From Legionella sp. MW5194 (GTDB lineage: Bacteria; Pseudomonadota; Gammaproteobacteria; Legionellales; Legionellaceae), in the NCBI RefSeq assembly GCF_016864235.1, contig NZ_CP045732.1, positions 1,612,001 through 1,676,000 on the forward strand: a stretch of 64,000 nucleotides of DNA, written 5' to 3'. Shown here in pieces: positions 16,847 to 26,361 of this stretch. Numbering within the stretch: position 1 is the stretch's first letter; each line of letters begins with the position of its first letter. Position numbers and translations under genes: made by a program. The notes beneath the pieces were generated by a model. The model was not told the DNA's origin, made no database searches, and saw only the letters and a list, made by a program, of their open reading frames with translations.

Positions 16847-18292
16847 ATGCATTCGTATGTTGAAGACAATGTAAAACCCGATTATGACAAGGTAATCAGT
16901 GACATTGCAGATTACGTGTTAAACCATGAAATCAAGAGCCCCAAGGCTTATGAAACGGCGCGCTTGTGCCTCATGGATACCTTGGGTTGCGGCATGCTGG
17001 CATTAAATTTTCCAGAATGCACCAAATTGCTTGGACCTGTTGTACCGGGCGCCATACTGCCCGGCGGTGCGCGTGTTCCGGGCACAGGGTATGAGCTTGA
17101 TCCCGTGCAGGCCGCTTTTAACATTGGCGCCATGATCCGCTGGCTGGATTTTAATGACACCTGGCTTGCAGCCGAGTGGGGCCATCCTTCGGATAATCTG
17201 GGAGCCATTCTCGCAGTAGCCGATTACATCAGCCGTCAGAATATAAAAAACAACCAGCCGCCGCTGTCGATGCACACTGTCTTGACCGCCATGATCAAGG
17301 CTCATGAAATTCAGGGTTGCCTGGCTTTGGAGAACAGCTTTAACCGCGTAGGCCTTGACCATGTCATTCTGGTTAAAGTCGCAAGCAGTGCGGTGGCGGC
17401 TTTATTGCTGGGTGCAGACAGAGATCAACTGATGCGCACCTTGTCGCAAGTGTTCGTGGATGGCCAAAGCTTAAGAACTTATCGCCATGCACCCAATGCC
17501 GGTTCCCGCAAATCCTGGGCTGCAGGTGATGCCACATCCAGAGCCGTTCGTCTTGCCCTGATGACTGCAAGTGGAGAAATGGGGTATCCCAGTGCCCTTT
17601 CGGCGCCCAAGTGGGGTTTTTACGATGTACTGTTTGATGGGAAGCCGTTTAAATTCCAAAGACCGTATGGATCGTATGTGATGGAAAATGTGTTGTTTAA
17701 ATTATCTTATCCTGCCGAATTCCATGCCCAAACCGCGGTGGAGTGTGCGGTACAGTTGCATGATCAAATTAAAAACCGCCTTGCGGAAATAAGCCGCATT
17801 GAATTGGTGACGCATGAGTCAGCGATCCGCATTATCAGCAAACAGGGTGCATTGCATAATCCCGCCGATCGTGATCACTGTTTGCAGTACATGGTGGCGG
17901 TTGCTTTATTGCATGGCGACTTGAAAGCAGAGCACTATGAAGACGACGTGGCTTCCGATCCCCGGATTGATGCCTTGCGTGCTAAAATGCAAGTCAGTGA
18001 AAATGTTCGTTTTTCTCAAGACTACCATGACCCGGAAAAGCGTTCGATTGCTAATAGCATGCGTATTCATTTCAATGATGGCAGTCAAAGCGAGTTAATC
18101 ACGGTCGAGTACCCCATCGGTCATCAACGGCGTCGTGAAGAGGGAATTCCCGTGTTGATGGATAAGTTTATTCGTAATCTCAACACCCGTTTTTCTGACG
18201 AACGGTGCGATGAAATACTGAAAGCCATGAATGACACCAATACCCTGAGCGCTATGCCGGTTACTGACTTCATGACGCTCTGGCAAGCCTAA
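16847..18292 (+). CDS. prpD: 2-methylcitrate dehydratase
   Basis: Dehydrates 2-methylcitrate in the methylcitrate cycle. 481 residues in the MmgE/PrpD family; segments such as [30 protein letters not shown] and [20 protein letters not shown] are typical. The start ATG at 16847, after AGAGGATAAT and one base past the prpC stop, is preferred over a TTG at 16829. No acnD or prpF follows, consistent with a PrpD-type operon in which a general aconitase does the hydration step, and no prpR-type regulator is adjacent. Confidence 0.95.
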   Translation: MHSYVEDNVKPDYDKVISDIADYVLNHEIKSPKAYETARLCLMDTLGCGMLALNFPECTKLLGPVVPGAILPGGARVPGTGYELDPVQAAFNIGAMIRWLDFNDTWLAAEWGHPSDNLGAILAVADYISRQNIKNNQPPLSMHTVLTAMIKAHEIQGCLALENSFNRVGLDHVILVKVASSAVAALLLGADRDQLMRTLSQVFVDGQSLRTYRHAPNAGSRKSWAAGDATSRAVRLALMTASGEMGYPSALSAPKWGFYDVLFDGKPFKFQRPYGSYVMENVLFKLSYPAEFHAQTAVECAVQLHDQIKNRLAEISRIELVTHESAIRIISKQGALHNPADRDHCLQYMVAVALLHGDLKAEHYEDDVASDPRIDALRAKMQVSENVRFSQDYHDPEKRSIANSMRIHFNDGSQSELITVEYPIGHQRRREEGIPVLMDKFIRNLNTRFSDERCDEILKAMNDTNTLSAMPVTDFMTLWQA

Positions 18293-18313
18293 GGCGATTG
18301 TCACGGTGGATCC

Positions 18314-18347
18314 AATCCGGGTGTGGCTTATCAGGCCAACCCGGATT
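18314..18347. terminator. Hairpin downstream of prpD
   Basis: AATCCGGGTGTGGC at 18314-18327 pairs with GCCAACCCGGATT ending at 18347, with one bulged base. It lies 22 bases after the prpD stop in a convergent gap. Confidence 0.55.
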
Positions 18348-18370
18348 ATTCCTCGCAGGTTCCCTTGTAT

Positions 18371-18402
18371 CTGCTTGATGGCCAGCAGGCCTCATCAAGC
18401 AG
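18371..18402. terminator. Hairpin downstream of ppsR
   Basis: CTGCTTGATG at 18371-18380 pairs with CATCAAGCAG at 18393-18402, and inner GCC/GGC can extend the stem with a small bulge. It lies eight bases beyond the ppsR stop on the minus strand. Confidence 0.55.
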
Positions 18403-18409
18403 GCAAGAC

Positions 18410-19222
18410 TTAAAATTTCCGCTTGATTCCAGCGATGGCTAATACCTTGGTCGCTATTTCCTCAATGGAAAAACGGGTGGAGTTAAGGTAAGGGATGTTT
18501 TCGCGTCGATACATGGCTTCGACTTCAGCGACCTCAAGCCGGCACTGTTCCGCCGAGGCGTATTTGCTGTTAGGACGCCTTTCAGTACGAATATGCTGCA
18601 AACGCTCGGCATCGATGGTTAAACCGAATAATTTACTCTTGTACGGGCGCAGGCTATCCGGTAAGCGAAAACTAGTTAGGTCTTCTTCAGTAAAGGGGTA
18701 GTTTGCCGCCAGAACGCCAAAATGCAGGGCCATGTACAGGCAGCTTGGTGTTTTACCGCAGCGAGAGACACCAATGAGGATGATGTCGGCCTGATCGTAG
18801 CCGCGAATTTTTACCCCATCATCGTGTGCCAATGCGTAGTCGATGGCTTCAATACGGTGGGTGTAGGATTGGGTGTTGGCGACCCCATGCGCGCGGCCCA
18901 CCGTATAGGATGATTTGGAATTGAGTTCTTTTTCCAGGGGGCCAAGGAAAGTATTGAATAAATCATAAACGCAGGCCTGGGCCTGTTTAATGGTTTTGGC
19001 AATTTCACTGTTGATGAGGGTCATGAACACCAGCGGCTTAGCGCCGGTTTCTTCAAACCGTTGATTAATTTCCAGTACTACCGCCTCGGCTTTTTCTATG
19101 GTATCGACATAGGGAACCGTTCGCTTCTCAAAAGGGATATCGCCAAACTGGGTCATCAGACTATTGCCCAGGTTTTCAGCGGTAATACCCGTTCCATCGG
19201 AAATCATAAACACATGTCGCAT
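18410..19222 (-). CDS. ppsR: Phosphoenolpyruvate synthase regulatory protein (bifunctional kinase/pyrophosphorylase)
   Basis: Regulator of PEP synthase that inactivates it by ADP-dependent phosphorylation and reactivates it by phosphate-dependent removal. MRHVFMISDGTGITAENLG at the N-terminus and the P-loop GVSRCGKTPSCLYMA are the family hallmarks. 270 residues is normal. I prefer the ATG at 19222, with GAGG about seven bases upstream; an in-frame ATG at 19234 adds four residues. It is convergent with prpBCD, which makes pyruvate, but PEP synthase itself is not in the window. Confidence 0.93.
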   Translation of the reverse strand: MRHVFMISDGTGITAENLGNSLMTQFGDIPFEKRTVPYVDTIEKAEAVVLEINQRFEETGAKPLVFMTLINSEIAKTIKQAQACVYDLFNTFLGPLEKELNSKSSYTVGRAHGVANTQSYTHRIEAIDYALAHDDGVKIRGYDQADIILIGVSRCGKTPSCLYMALHFGVLAANYPFTEEDLTSFRLPDSLRPYKSKLFGLTIDAERLQHIRTERRPNSKYASAEQCRLEVAEVEAMYRRENIPYLNSTRFSIEEIATKVLAIAGIKRKF

Positions 19223-19281
19223 CAAAAACCTCATCTAATAACGTTTGCCTGTCCGGATGATGCGGCGGACGCACATTTGCT

Positions 19282-19310
19282 TTGCCTAATTCCGCATACC
19301 TTCTTATAAT
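19282..19310 (+). promoter_or_regulatory. Predicted sigma-70 promoter of membrane protein/Sel1 pair
   Basis: TTGCCT at 19282-19287 and a perfect TATAAT at 19305-19310 with a 17-base spacer. Transcription would start near 19317. This is why the reading frame start at 19282 and the ATG at 19315 are not accepted for the next gene. Confidence 0.7.
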
Positions 19311-19392
19311 CATTATGTTACAGGAAAATAAAGAAAATTGTGCAGAGTCATTGCAAATTCCAGATTTTCCCCTACTGAATGGATTAGGCATT

Positions 19393-19848
19393 ATGGAACA
19401 TGATCGCTTTGAGCAAAATAAAGTTCTCTTCATTATTGGCATGATAGCCTTGGTCGTTGGCTTAAGCTTCTTGCTTTTTTCATTCTATATTTTACCCGCC
19501 GCGCTCTGGAACTGGAATTACGATGTACCGGAATTCGTCTTTATCTGGCGGGAGAATCTGAAAGAATCGTATACGATGAGTGAAGTCGGTGCGGGTGGTG
19601 TTGTTTTTCTCATTGTTTTGCTGCCAGCCATTATCGCTGGGATTATTTCCTATTTTATTTCCAATGCGATTGATAATCGCATTCATGGTATTGTCAATGA
19701 GGAAATGGACGAAGAGTCCATGGTTAATCTACGTCAGGATGTTAAGGAAACATTCAGTTTTGGCGGCAAATTGATTATTTTAATCATACTGGCCGTAGTG
19801 GCTCTGTGGTTTTTTGAATGGCTGATGGCTGTACCAATTATCGATTAA
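19393..19848 (+). CDS. Uncharacterised three-helix membrane protein
   Basis: I do not recognise this family. The predicted protein is 151 residues with three hydrophobic segments: VLFIIGMIALVVGLSFLLF near the N-terminus, VVFLIVLLPAIIAGIISYFI in the middle, and a C-terminal IILAVVALWFFEWLMAV. A charged loop (EEMDEESMVNLRQDVKETF) sits between the last two. The ATG at 19393 has TTAGGC just upstream; two earlier in-frame starts lie in or before the predicted promoter. It ends ten bases before a Sel1-like gene, with which it is probably co-transcribed. Confidence 0.65.
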   Translation: MEHDRFEQNKVLFIIGMIALVVGLSFLLFSFYILPAALWNWNYDVPEFVFIWRENLKESYTMSEVGAGGVVFLIVLLPAIIAGIISYFISNAIDNRIHGIVNEEMDEESMVNLRQDVKETFSFGGKLIILIILAVVALWFFEWLMAVPIID

Positions 19849-19858
19849 GGGGGACGAG

Positions 19859-20467
19859 ATGATTCTTTTTAAGGGCCATAAAGTGAAGTCATTGACCAGG
19901 AAAATCAAGTCAATGCAGCAAAGTCGTGTTCATAATCAACCCACAGAGGACATGGTGACTAAGGAAATAGGCCTATACCACCAGTTGGCTTCTGTTTACA
20001 AGTTATTGAGAGGACATAAAAAATTTCCGTTTGCCGATGAAATGGTATGGGAAACCTTGCGTGCCTCTACCAATCTGGATGACAGTGCCGCACAATACGA
20101 ACTGGGCAGTCATCTGCTTGAAGAAGCCAAGTGCCGTGATGAACTGCAAAAGGGTGGTGTCTTTGCCAGCCCCAGCAATGAGCGGCAAATGCGCCAGCTT
20201 TATGATGAAGCGCTGGCTTATTTGCAGGCAGCGGAAGCACTGGGACATGTTCAGGCCAAGCGACTGCACGGCTTATGCTACATCAATGGCTGGGGCGTGA
20301 CTGTGGACAGGGATAAGGGGTTTGAGTTGGTTGTCGCAAGCATTGAACAAGAAAACAGCTGGGACAAGGTGCCGCAGATTTTTGCAGCCATTGGCCTTAA
20401 CAAACCGGAATTCTTTTCTGCCCTGATGAAACGCCGAGGTGGCGGCGGTACCTCACTTAATGCTTAA
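19859..20467 (+). CDS. Sel1/TPR-like repeat protein, uncharacterised
   Basis: 202-residue soluble protein, mostly helical. Two Sel1-like helical repeats are visible: DDSAAQYELGSHLLEEAKCR, and later DEALAYLQAAEALGHVQAKR followed by LHGLCYINGWGVTVDRDKG. No signal peptide; the N-terminus is basic (ILFKGHKVKSLTRKIKS). GGGGGACGAG gives a strong ribosome site. It follows the membrane protein gene by ten bases, which suggests a membrane protein with a cytoplasmic adaptor. Sel1 repeats mediate protein-protein contacts; the partner is unknown. Confidence 0.75.
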   Translation: MILFKGHKVKSLTRKIKSMQQSRVHNQPTEDMVTKEIGLYHQLASVYKLLRGHKKFPFADEMVWETLRASTNLDDSAAQYELGSHLLEEAKCRDELQKGGVFASPSNERQMRQLYDEALAYLQAAEALGHVQAKRLHGLCYINGWGVTVDRDKGFELVVASIEQENSWDKVPQIFAAIGLNKPEFFSALMKRRGGGGTSLNA

Positions 20468-20529
20468 GTCAATTTTCATTGCACATTGTTTATGATTATC
20501 CACCCGCACCGGCGGGGTTCAGCCCGCAT

Positions 20530-21387
20530 CTAAAACCAAAGTTTCAGGTACCAGTGAATGATGTCTTTACCGAAAAACAGTGAAATGAGTGCGGCGATGC
20601 ATAAAAAGGGACCGAAAGCGATGGGGGTTTCTCTGCCTTTTTGTTGCAGGCGCAGATAAATCGAGCCTATTACTGCCCCCGATATGGAGGCCAGTAATAA
20701 AATAAGCGGCAACTGTGTCCAGCCAAACCAGGCGCCGAAGGCGGCAAACAGTTTAAAATCGCCATTGCCCATGCCGACTTTACCCGTCACCAGATAAAAT
20801 AACTGAATAAATAGCCAGAGAATCAGGTAAGCACCGGCTGCGCTGAGCACGGCAATGGGCAGAGGGGTAAAAAGATTGGCAGTATTGGCAAGAAGACCAA
20901 GCCAAAGAAGCCCCAGCGTTAAACTGTCAGGAAGCAGCTGATGGTCCAAATCAATGAAAAACATGGGAATAAGCAGCCAAATGAACAGCAGAGCAAAGGG
21001 CAAATGCAGGGTTAAGCCAAAGTGCCACATGGCTACTAATGACAGCAGCAGGGTTATTAATTCAACCAGTGGGTAGCGTTTGGAAATAGGATGGCCGCAA
21101 TAAGCGCATTTTCCGCGCAACCAGAGGTAACTCACAAGGGGGATATTGTGGCGCGCTTTGACCGTGTTTTGACAGGCCGGGCAGAACGAACGTGGTAAAA
21201 ACAAATTAATGGATGGTTTTTTCTCATGGCTCTCCTGGTTTGTCAGCTCCTGATAGTCTCGCAGGAATTCAGCGCGAAGCATGAGAGGAAGGCGATAAAT
21301 AACCACATTGAGCAGGCTGCCTACCAACAAGGAAAGAATGCCAATGAAAACATAAAGATAGGTTGCGAGAAGATGATTTAATTCCAT
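20530..21387 (-). CDS. pilD: Prepilin leader peptidase / N-methyltransferase
   Basis: Inner-membrane aspartyl protease that cleaves and N-methylates prepilins; in Legionella PilD serves both type IV pili and type II secretion (known for the genus). The four-cysteine cytoplasmic domain is intact (CPACQNTV and CAYCGHP), as are the catalytic aspartates in MFFIDLDHQLLPD and GMGNGDFKLFAAFG. 285 residues with about seven to eight membrane segments. Last gene of pilB-pilC-pilD, 14 bases after pilC. Confidence 0.96.
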   Translation of the reverse strand: MELNHLLATYLYVFIGILSLLVGSLLNVVIYRLPLMLRAEFLRDYQELTNQESHEKKPSINLFLPRSFCPACQNTVKARHNIPLVSYLWLRGKCAYCGHPISKRYPLVELITLLLSLVAMWHFGLTLHLPFALLFIWLLIPMFFIDLDHQLLPDSLTLGLLWLGLLANTANLFTPLPIAVLSAAGAYLILWLFIQLFYLVTGKVGMGNGDFKLFAAFGAWFGWTQLPLILLLASISGAVIGSIYLRLQQKGRETPIAFGPFLCIAALISLFFGKDIIHWYLKLWF

Positions 21388-21401
21388 GGAATTCCTGTTC
21401 C

Positions 21402-22622
21402 TTAGACCGCTGAACCCAGTTTGAAAATCGGCAGGTACATGGCCACCACCAGGCCGCCGACCAAAACCCCTAAAATGGACATGATAATGGGTTCGAGCAG
21501 GCTGCTCAAGGCATCCACGGCGTTATCCACTTCTTCTTCATAGAAATCCGCCACTTTACCCAGCATTTGTTCCAGGGCTCCGGATTCTTCACCGATAGCC
21601 ACCATCTGAATGACCATATTAGGAAACAGGTGTGTGTTGTCCATGGCCACCTGCATTTGCTGCCCGGTGGACACTTCCTCCCTGATCTTGTCGGTGGCTT
21701 TGGCATACAGGATGTTACCGGTTGCTCCGGACACCGATTTTAAAGCTTCAACCAGAGGCAAACCGGCTGCAAAGGTAATGGACAGGGTTCGGGTAAAACG
21801 GGCAATGGCCGCTTTCTCAAGGATGGGGCCTACCACCGGGAATTTTAACATGGCCCGATCAATGGAGTGGGCGAATTGCGGCGAGTGATTTTTAAAATAG
21901 ATAAAGGCATAAATGGCGCCGCCTATGGCGCCGAACATAATGTACCAATAGGATTGGAAAAATTCAGACATGTCGACAACCATTCGGGTCATGGCGGGTA
22001 AATCAGCACCAAATCCTTCAAACAAGGATTCAAACTGGGGTACCACAAATATCATTAGCGCGGTGGTCACTAAAAAAGCGACAACCAATACAGCCATGGG
22101 GTAGGTTAAGGCTTTCTTGATTTTCTTCTTAATGGTTTCAATTTTTTCCTTATAAGTCGCGACCTTGTCCAGCATGATTTCCAGGGAGCCTGATTTTTCA
22201 CCCGCATCAACCAGGTTGCAAAAGAGTTCATTAAAATACGCGGGGTGTTTCTGCAGTGATTCAGCCAGTGTCAGGCCAGTTTCCACATCCCGTTTAATGG
22301 TCTCGATAAGATCACGCATTTTCTGGTTGCTTTGGCCCTTGGCAACGATATCGAAGGATTGAATTAAGGGAATGCCGGCTTCAATCATGGTCGCCATCTG
22401 ACGGCTGAAAACGGTAATATCACCCTGCGTAATTTTTTTATTTTTTTTGTCAAAAAAGGGCTTTCGTTTTTTGACGACTTTTTTAGTAATGATCCCCTGT
22501 TTGCGAAGGTCGGCTTTGGCAATGGCAAGGCTTCGGGCATCAATGACCCCATTCACCTTCTCGCCGGCTTTATTCACCCCTTCCCATTGGTAGGTTATGA
22601 TGTCGTTTTTTGCTTTTTCCAT
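21402..22622 (-). CDS. pilC: Type IV pilus inner-membrane platform protein
   Basis: Platform protein of the type IV pilus machine, 406 residues. It has two related GspF domains, each with hydrophobic segments (ALTYPMAVLVVAFLVTTALM and the C-terminal IIMSILGVLVGGLVVAMYLP) and family landmarks FSRQMATMIEAGIPLIQSFD and RFTRTLSITFAAGLPLVEAL. It begins five bases after the pilB stop and is part of pilBCD. Confidence 0.95.
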   Translation of the reverse strand: MEKAKNDIITYQWEGVNKAGEKVNGVIDARSLAIAKADLRKQGIITKKVVKKRKPFFDKKNKKITQGDITVFSRQMATMIEAGIPLIQSFDIVAKGQSNQKMRDLIETIKRDVETGLTLAESLQKHPAYFNELFCNLVDAGEKSGSLEIMLDKVATYKEKIETIKKKIKKALTYPMAVLVVAFLVTTALMIFVVPQFESLFEGFGADLPAMTRMVVDMSEFFQSYWYIMFGAIGGAIYAFIYFKNHSPQFAHSIDRAMLKFPVVGPILEKAAIARFTRTLSITFAAGLPLVEALKSVSGATGNILYAKATDKIREEVSTGQQMQVAMDNTHLFPNMVIQMVAIGEESGALEQMLGKVADFYEEEVDNAVDALSSLLEPIIMSILGVLVGGLVVAMYLPIFKLGSAV

Positions 22623-22627
22623 AGCCT

Positions 22628-24352
22628 TTAATCAACGGTTACCCGATTGACCTCCTCAATGGTGGTGACACCGTCTTTGATTTTTTCGAGACCCGATTGA
22701 TAAATCGTCAGCATGCCTTCGGTTTGAGCCTGTTTCAGGATGTCCAGTGAGTTGCCGCCCGTCATAATGATTTGACCGATGGCTTTTGACATAGGCATGA
22801 CTTCAAAAAGGCCCACCCGTCCCCTGTAGCCGTTATTACATTGATTGCAGCCTACCGCCTTGTAGGGCGTGACGTGCTGTGCATCCTCTTCTTTAAAACC
22901 CAGCTCAATCAAACTTTGCGGCGTGAAATCGTCACGCGGGGCTTTGCATTGTTCACATAAACGCCTTGCGAGACGCTGGGCGATTAGCAGGCTTACCGAG
23001 CTTGCGATGTTAAAAGACGGGATGCCCATGTTAATCAAACGGGTCAGGGTCTCCGCCGCACTGTTGGTGTGCAGGGTAGACAGCACCAGGTGTCCGGTCT
23101 GGGCAGCCTTGACCGCGATTTCTGCGGTTTCAAGATCGCGAATCTCCCCGACCATGATGACGTCCGGATCCTGGCGAAGGAAAGATCGAAGTGTGCTGGA
23201 GAAGGTCAGGCCCGCTTTGGGGTTAATATTCACCTGGTTAATGCCCGGTACTTTAATTTCCACCGGATCTTCGGCAGTGGAAATGTTGGTCTCTATGGTG
23301 TTCAGGATATTTAATGCCGTGTACAGGGAGACGGTTTTACCGCTTCCTGTCGGGCCAGTCACCAAAATCATGCCTTGTGGCTTTTCAATGGCTTTAACAA
23401 AGTGCGCGCGTTGCCAGCTGCTGAATCCCAGGGCTTCAATCCCCAGTTTTGTCGAGCCGGGGTCAAGAATACGCATCACCACTTTTTCGCCACCGACGGT
23501 GGGGCAGGTGCTGACCCGGAAATCAATGGCTCGGGTGCGTGAAAGCTTCATTTTAAAGCGTCCATCCTGAGGAATACGACGTTCTGAAATGTCAAGATTC
23601 GACATGACTTTTATCCGGGCAGTAATTCGGCTGGACAGGCTGACCGGCGGCGTGGCGACCTCCGTCAAAATGCCATCCTGACGATAGCGGATACGGTATT
23701 CTTTTTCATAAGGTTCAAAATGGATATCCGACACGCCTTTTTTAATGGCTTCAACCAGAATTTTATTAACAAATTTAACCACGGGTGCATCATCGTTTGC
23801 CGTACTGGAATCGGTATCCTGTTCCTCATCGTCAGCACTGATTTCAAGGCCTTCAAGATCGCCGGCGCCATCCTCCACATAATCGGTCAGGCCCTGGCTA
23901 TCCTTCTCGTTCAGCAATTTGTCGATTAATTTATTGAGTTTGTTGGTTTCAACGACTACCGCATTGGAGTGCAGGCCGGTGTGAAACTGGATTTCTTTAA
24001 GAGAAGCCTGTTTGCTTGGATCGTCGGTTGCCAGAAACAGATGATTATCGCGGGTAAAAAGTGGCACGATGGAGTGGCGTCTGATTAATTTCTCGTTAAC
24101 CAGACTTGTTGGCATGGTATCAGGGTCAATCGCATCGAGATCAATCAGGGGTACACCAAAATTCTGGGCTACGGTGAACGCAATTTTTTCGGCAGAAAGC
24201 AGGTTATTGGAGACCAGGTACTGCAATAGTGACTGCTTGTTCGCCTGAGCCTGATTCTGGTACTCAATAGCTTTATCCTTGTCCAGAAGGCTCTCATGGA
24301 CCATCAGCTGAGCAATTCCCTGTAAGCGTTGTTCTTCTGCAGCAGTTGCCAT
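22628..24352 (-). CDS. pilB: Type IV pilus assembly ATPase
   Basis: Hexameric ATPase that powers pilus extension. 574 residues. An N-terminal GspE/PilB domain is followed by the ATPase core with Walker A GPTGSGKT near residue 330, Walker B region LRQDPDVIMVGEIRD, and the tetracysteine zinc site CEQCKAP with CNQCNNGYRGR. AAAAGG lies upstream of the ATG. First gene of pilBCD; pilin and the retraction ATPase are not in the window. Confidence 0.96.
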   Translation of the reverse strand: MATAAEEQRLQGIAQLMVHESLLDKDKAIEYQNQAQANKQSLLQYLVSNNLLSAEKIAFTVAQNFGVPLIDLDAIDPDTMPTSLVNEKLIRRHSIVPLFTRDNHLFLATDDPSKQASLKEIQFHTGLHSNAVVVETNKLNKLIDKLLNEKDSQGLTDYVEDGAGDLEGLEISADDEEQDTDSSTANDDAPVVKFVNKILVEAIKKGVSDIHFEPYEKEYRIRYRQDGILTEVATPPVSLSSRITARIKVMSNLDISERRIPQDGRFKMKLSRTRAIDFRVSTCPTVGGEKVVMRILDPGSTKLGIEALGFSSWQRAHFVKAIEKPQGMILVTGPTGSGKTVSLYTALNILNTIETNISTAEDPVEIKVPGINQVNINPKAGLTFSSTLRSFLRQDPDVIMVGEIRDLETAEIAVKAAQTGHLVLSTLHTNSAAETLTRLINMGIPSFNIASSVSLLIAQRLARRLCEQCKAPRDDFTPQSLIELGFKEEDAQHVTPYKAVGCNQCNNGYRGRVGLFEVMPMSKAIGQIIMTGGNSLDILKQAQTEGMLTIYQSGLEKIKDGVTTIEEVNRVTVD

Positions 24353-24478
24353 GGAAACTTACCTTTTAATTATATGATAACTATAGACAAAAATTACCAC
24401 TACTGCATTTAAATCGGCTAAATTATAATTTTCTTGACTACTGATCATAATTTATTGATAAATCTCCATATTTGAACA

Positions 24479-24507
24479 TTGCTTGCTGGTGCGGCGCGGT
24501 CTATGAT
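24479..24507 (+). promoter_or_regulatory. Predicted sigma-70 promoter of methyltransferase gene
   Basis: TTGCTT at 24479-24484 and TATGAT at 24502-24507 with a 17-base spacer, about 34 bases before the chosen start codon. Confidence 0.5.
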
Positions 24508-24540
24508 AAAAAATATACTTTTTTTTCCTGCCTGAGGCTC

Positions 24541-25293
24541 ATGTTGGCTTGCCACGACCCAATCGATCGTTTTTGTGCACTTGAGCAATGGTTTGCCAGT
24601 CCTTTGGGCAAAGACATTGCTCAGGCATTCGAAACGGAATTGGCTCATCTAAAACAGCTTCTCCATGGCGAAATTATGCTACAACTCGGCAGCGGTAGCG
24701 AGAACTTATGGTTTTCTTCCCTTCGTTTTCAGCATAAATGGCTTGCCATGACTCATTTTGATCCAAATAAAACCACGCTGGTCACCAAATTTAATCAATT
24801 ACCCCTGGATCGTGACAGCGTTGATTGCATCATCGCGCCCTTGGCGCTGGAGGCGTTTACTCATCTGGAACATCCACTCGATGAATGGGACAGGGTGTTA
24901 AAACCGATGGGGTATCTGGTTTTGTTGGGGATTAATCCCATAAGTCTGTGGGGCGGGTGGTTACGTTACTCCAAAAACGCCTGCTTTAACGGTGCCTTGG
25001 GCTATCCAAAATCGGTTTTTTCCATCAAACGGGCGCTTATCCACCGTGGTTACATGCAATGCCATTTTAATACTTTCTATTATGCGCCACCCGCTAGAAC
25101 GGAGAAATGGCGGCGTCGATTACAAATCCTGAATGTGATAGGCAAGATGATTTCACCGCTACCGGCTGGCTTTTATTGCCTTGTCGTGCAGAAATACGTA
25201 GAAAGTGATTTACTCCCTGAGCCCGAAGCGGCGGATCTGCTGGTCGATTCAACCCCCATTTTCAGGGCCCAGTGCCGCAATCCTCATCAATAG
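24541..25293 (+). CDS. Class I SAM-dependent methyltransferase
   Basis: 250-residue cytosolic protein with a degenerate SAM-binding glycine motif (IMLQLGSGSENLWF), a PLDRDSVDCIIAPLALE segment at the acidic-loop position and HLEHPLDEWDRVLKPMGYLV, typical of type 11 methyltransferases. Substrate unknown. A similar short methyltransferase is often found beside gloB/rnhA in gammaproteobacteria, but those genes are not here. The ATG at 24541 follows GAGG and lies after the predicted promoter; the frame is open from 24472. Confidence 0.75.
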   Translation: MLACHDPIDRFCALEQWFASPLGKDIAQAFETELAHLKQLLHGEIMLQLGSGSENLWFSSLRFQHKWLAMTHFDPNKTTLVTKFNQLPLDRDSVDCIIAPLALEAFTHLEHPLDEWDRVLKPMGYLVLLGINPISLWGGWLRYSKNACFNGALGYPKSVFSIKRALIHRGYMQCHFNTFYYAPPARTEKWRRRLQILNVIGKMISPLPAGFYCLVVQKYVESDLLPEPEAADLLVDSTPIFRAQCRNPHQ

Positions 25294-25362
25294 GCTATTT
25301 TACTGTATCCCTCATTCAAGTTTGGTTATACTTGGCGGCAAGTGATTTTGTGAGTCAGTGTT

Positions 25363-25689
25363 ATGTCAAAAAGACGAATTTATCGTATCACGTTCGCCAA
25401 TCAGGACAGTGTATACGAAATCTATGCCCGCAAAGTGAGCGAGAGCGAGATGTTTGGCTTTCTTGAGGTTGAAGAGTTTGTTTTTGGAGAAAACACGTCA
25501 CTGGTCGTGGATCCCTCCGAAGAACGTTTAAAAATGGAATTCAGCACAATCAAGCGCACCTACATCCCCATGCACACCATATTCCGTATTGATGAGGTAG
25601 AAAAACAGGGTGTGGCTAAAATGCGAGATAAAGGGCGTGATGATAACAAGGTCAGCCTGTTTCCTATGGCCGGAAAGCGGAAAGAGTAA
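25363..25689 (+). CDS. DUF1820 family protein
   Basis: 108-residue soluble protein of a conserved gammaproteobacterial family of unknown function. The pattern RRIYRITFANQDSVYEIYAR, then GFLEVEEFVFGE and KRTYIPMHTIFRIDEVEKQG, is how I recognise it. No catalytic motif is evident. It sits 69 bases after the methyltransferase, likely in the same orientation group with hpt. Confidence 0.8.
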   Translation: MSKRRIYRITFANQDSVYEIYARKVSESEMFGFLEVEEFVFGENTSLVVDPSEERLKMEFSTIKRTYIPMHTIFRIDEVEKQGVAKMRDKGRDDNKVSLFPMAGKRKE

Positions 25690-25767
25690 CCATGGCCCAC
25701 GCGCAGGCGCTGGTGAATATCAATAAAGCTGTTAGAATACCCTGAAAATTATTATTTGGAATTTTTG

Positions 25768-26328
25768 ATGTCTATTCCCGAAAAAATTAAAGAAGTTTAT
25801 GAAAAATCCACTCTTTTATTCACCACAAAAGAGGTTGAAGCGGCGCTTGATCGCATGGCCATTAAAATTCAGGAAACACTGCACGATAAAAATCCCATCA
25901 TTCTCTGTGTGATGATCGGGGGTCTGGTCCCCATGGGTAACTTGTTACCCCGGCTCGATTTTCCGCTGGAGGTGGATTATGTACATGCCACTCGATACCG
26001 CGGTGATATTACCGGCGGCGATTTGGTATGGAAAGTAAGGCCAAGCGTGGAATTAACCGGCAGAACGGTGCTGGTTGTCGACGACATTCTGGACGGCGGC
26101 GTGACCCTGGCAGCAATCATTGAAGAAATTAAAAAAATGGGTGCTGGGGAAGTGTATAGCGCGGTTTTGGTTGATAAGCATCACAAGCGCGTTCCCAACG
26201 GCCTGAAAGAAGCGGATTTTGTAGGCCTGCAGGTCGATGACCATTACATTTTCGGCTACGGAATGGATTACAACGAATACCTGCGTAATGCCCCGGGTAT
26301 TTTCGTTGTCGCTCCCGAGCATGAGTAA
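25768..26328 (+). CDS. hpt: Hypoxanthine(-guanine) phosphoribosyltransferase
   Basis: Purine salvage enzyme transferring ribose phosphate from PRPP to hypoxanthine or guanine. The PRPP-binding loop [16 protein letters not shown] is clear, with [20 protein letters not shown] before it and [19 protein letters not shown] at the end. 186 residues from the ATG at 25768, preceded by TTTGGA; a TTG at 25756 is less likely. It is convergent with lssD, 33 bases apart. Confidence 0.92.
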   Translation: MSIPEKIKEVYEKSTLLFTTKEVEAALDRMAIKIQETLHDKNPIILCVMIGGLVPMGNLLPRLDFPLEVDYVHATRYRGDITGGDLVWKVRPSVELTGRTVLVVDDILDGGVTLAAIIEEIKKMGAGEVYSAVLVDKHHKRVPNGLKEADFVGLQVDDHYIFGYGMDYNEYLRNAPGIFVVAPEHE

Positions 26329-26361
26329 ACAAAGTACCTGACGCTTACCCTGGCTTTAGGA

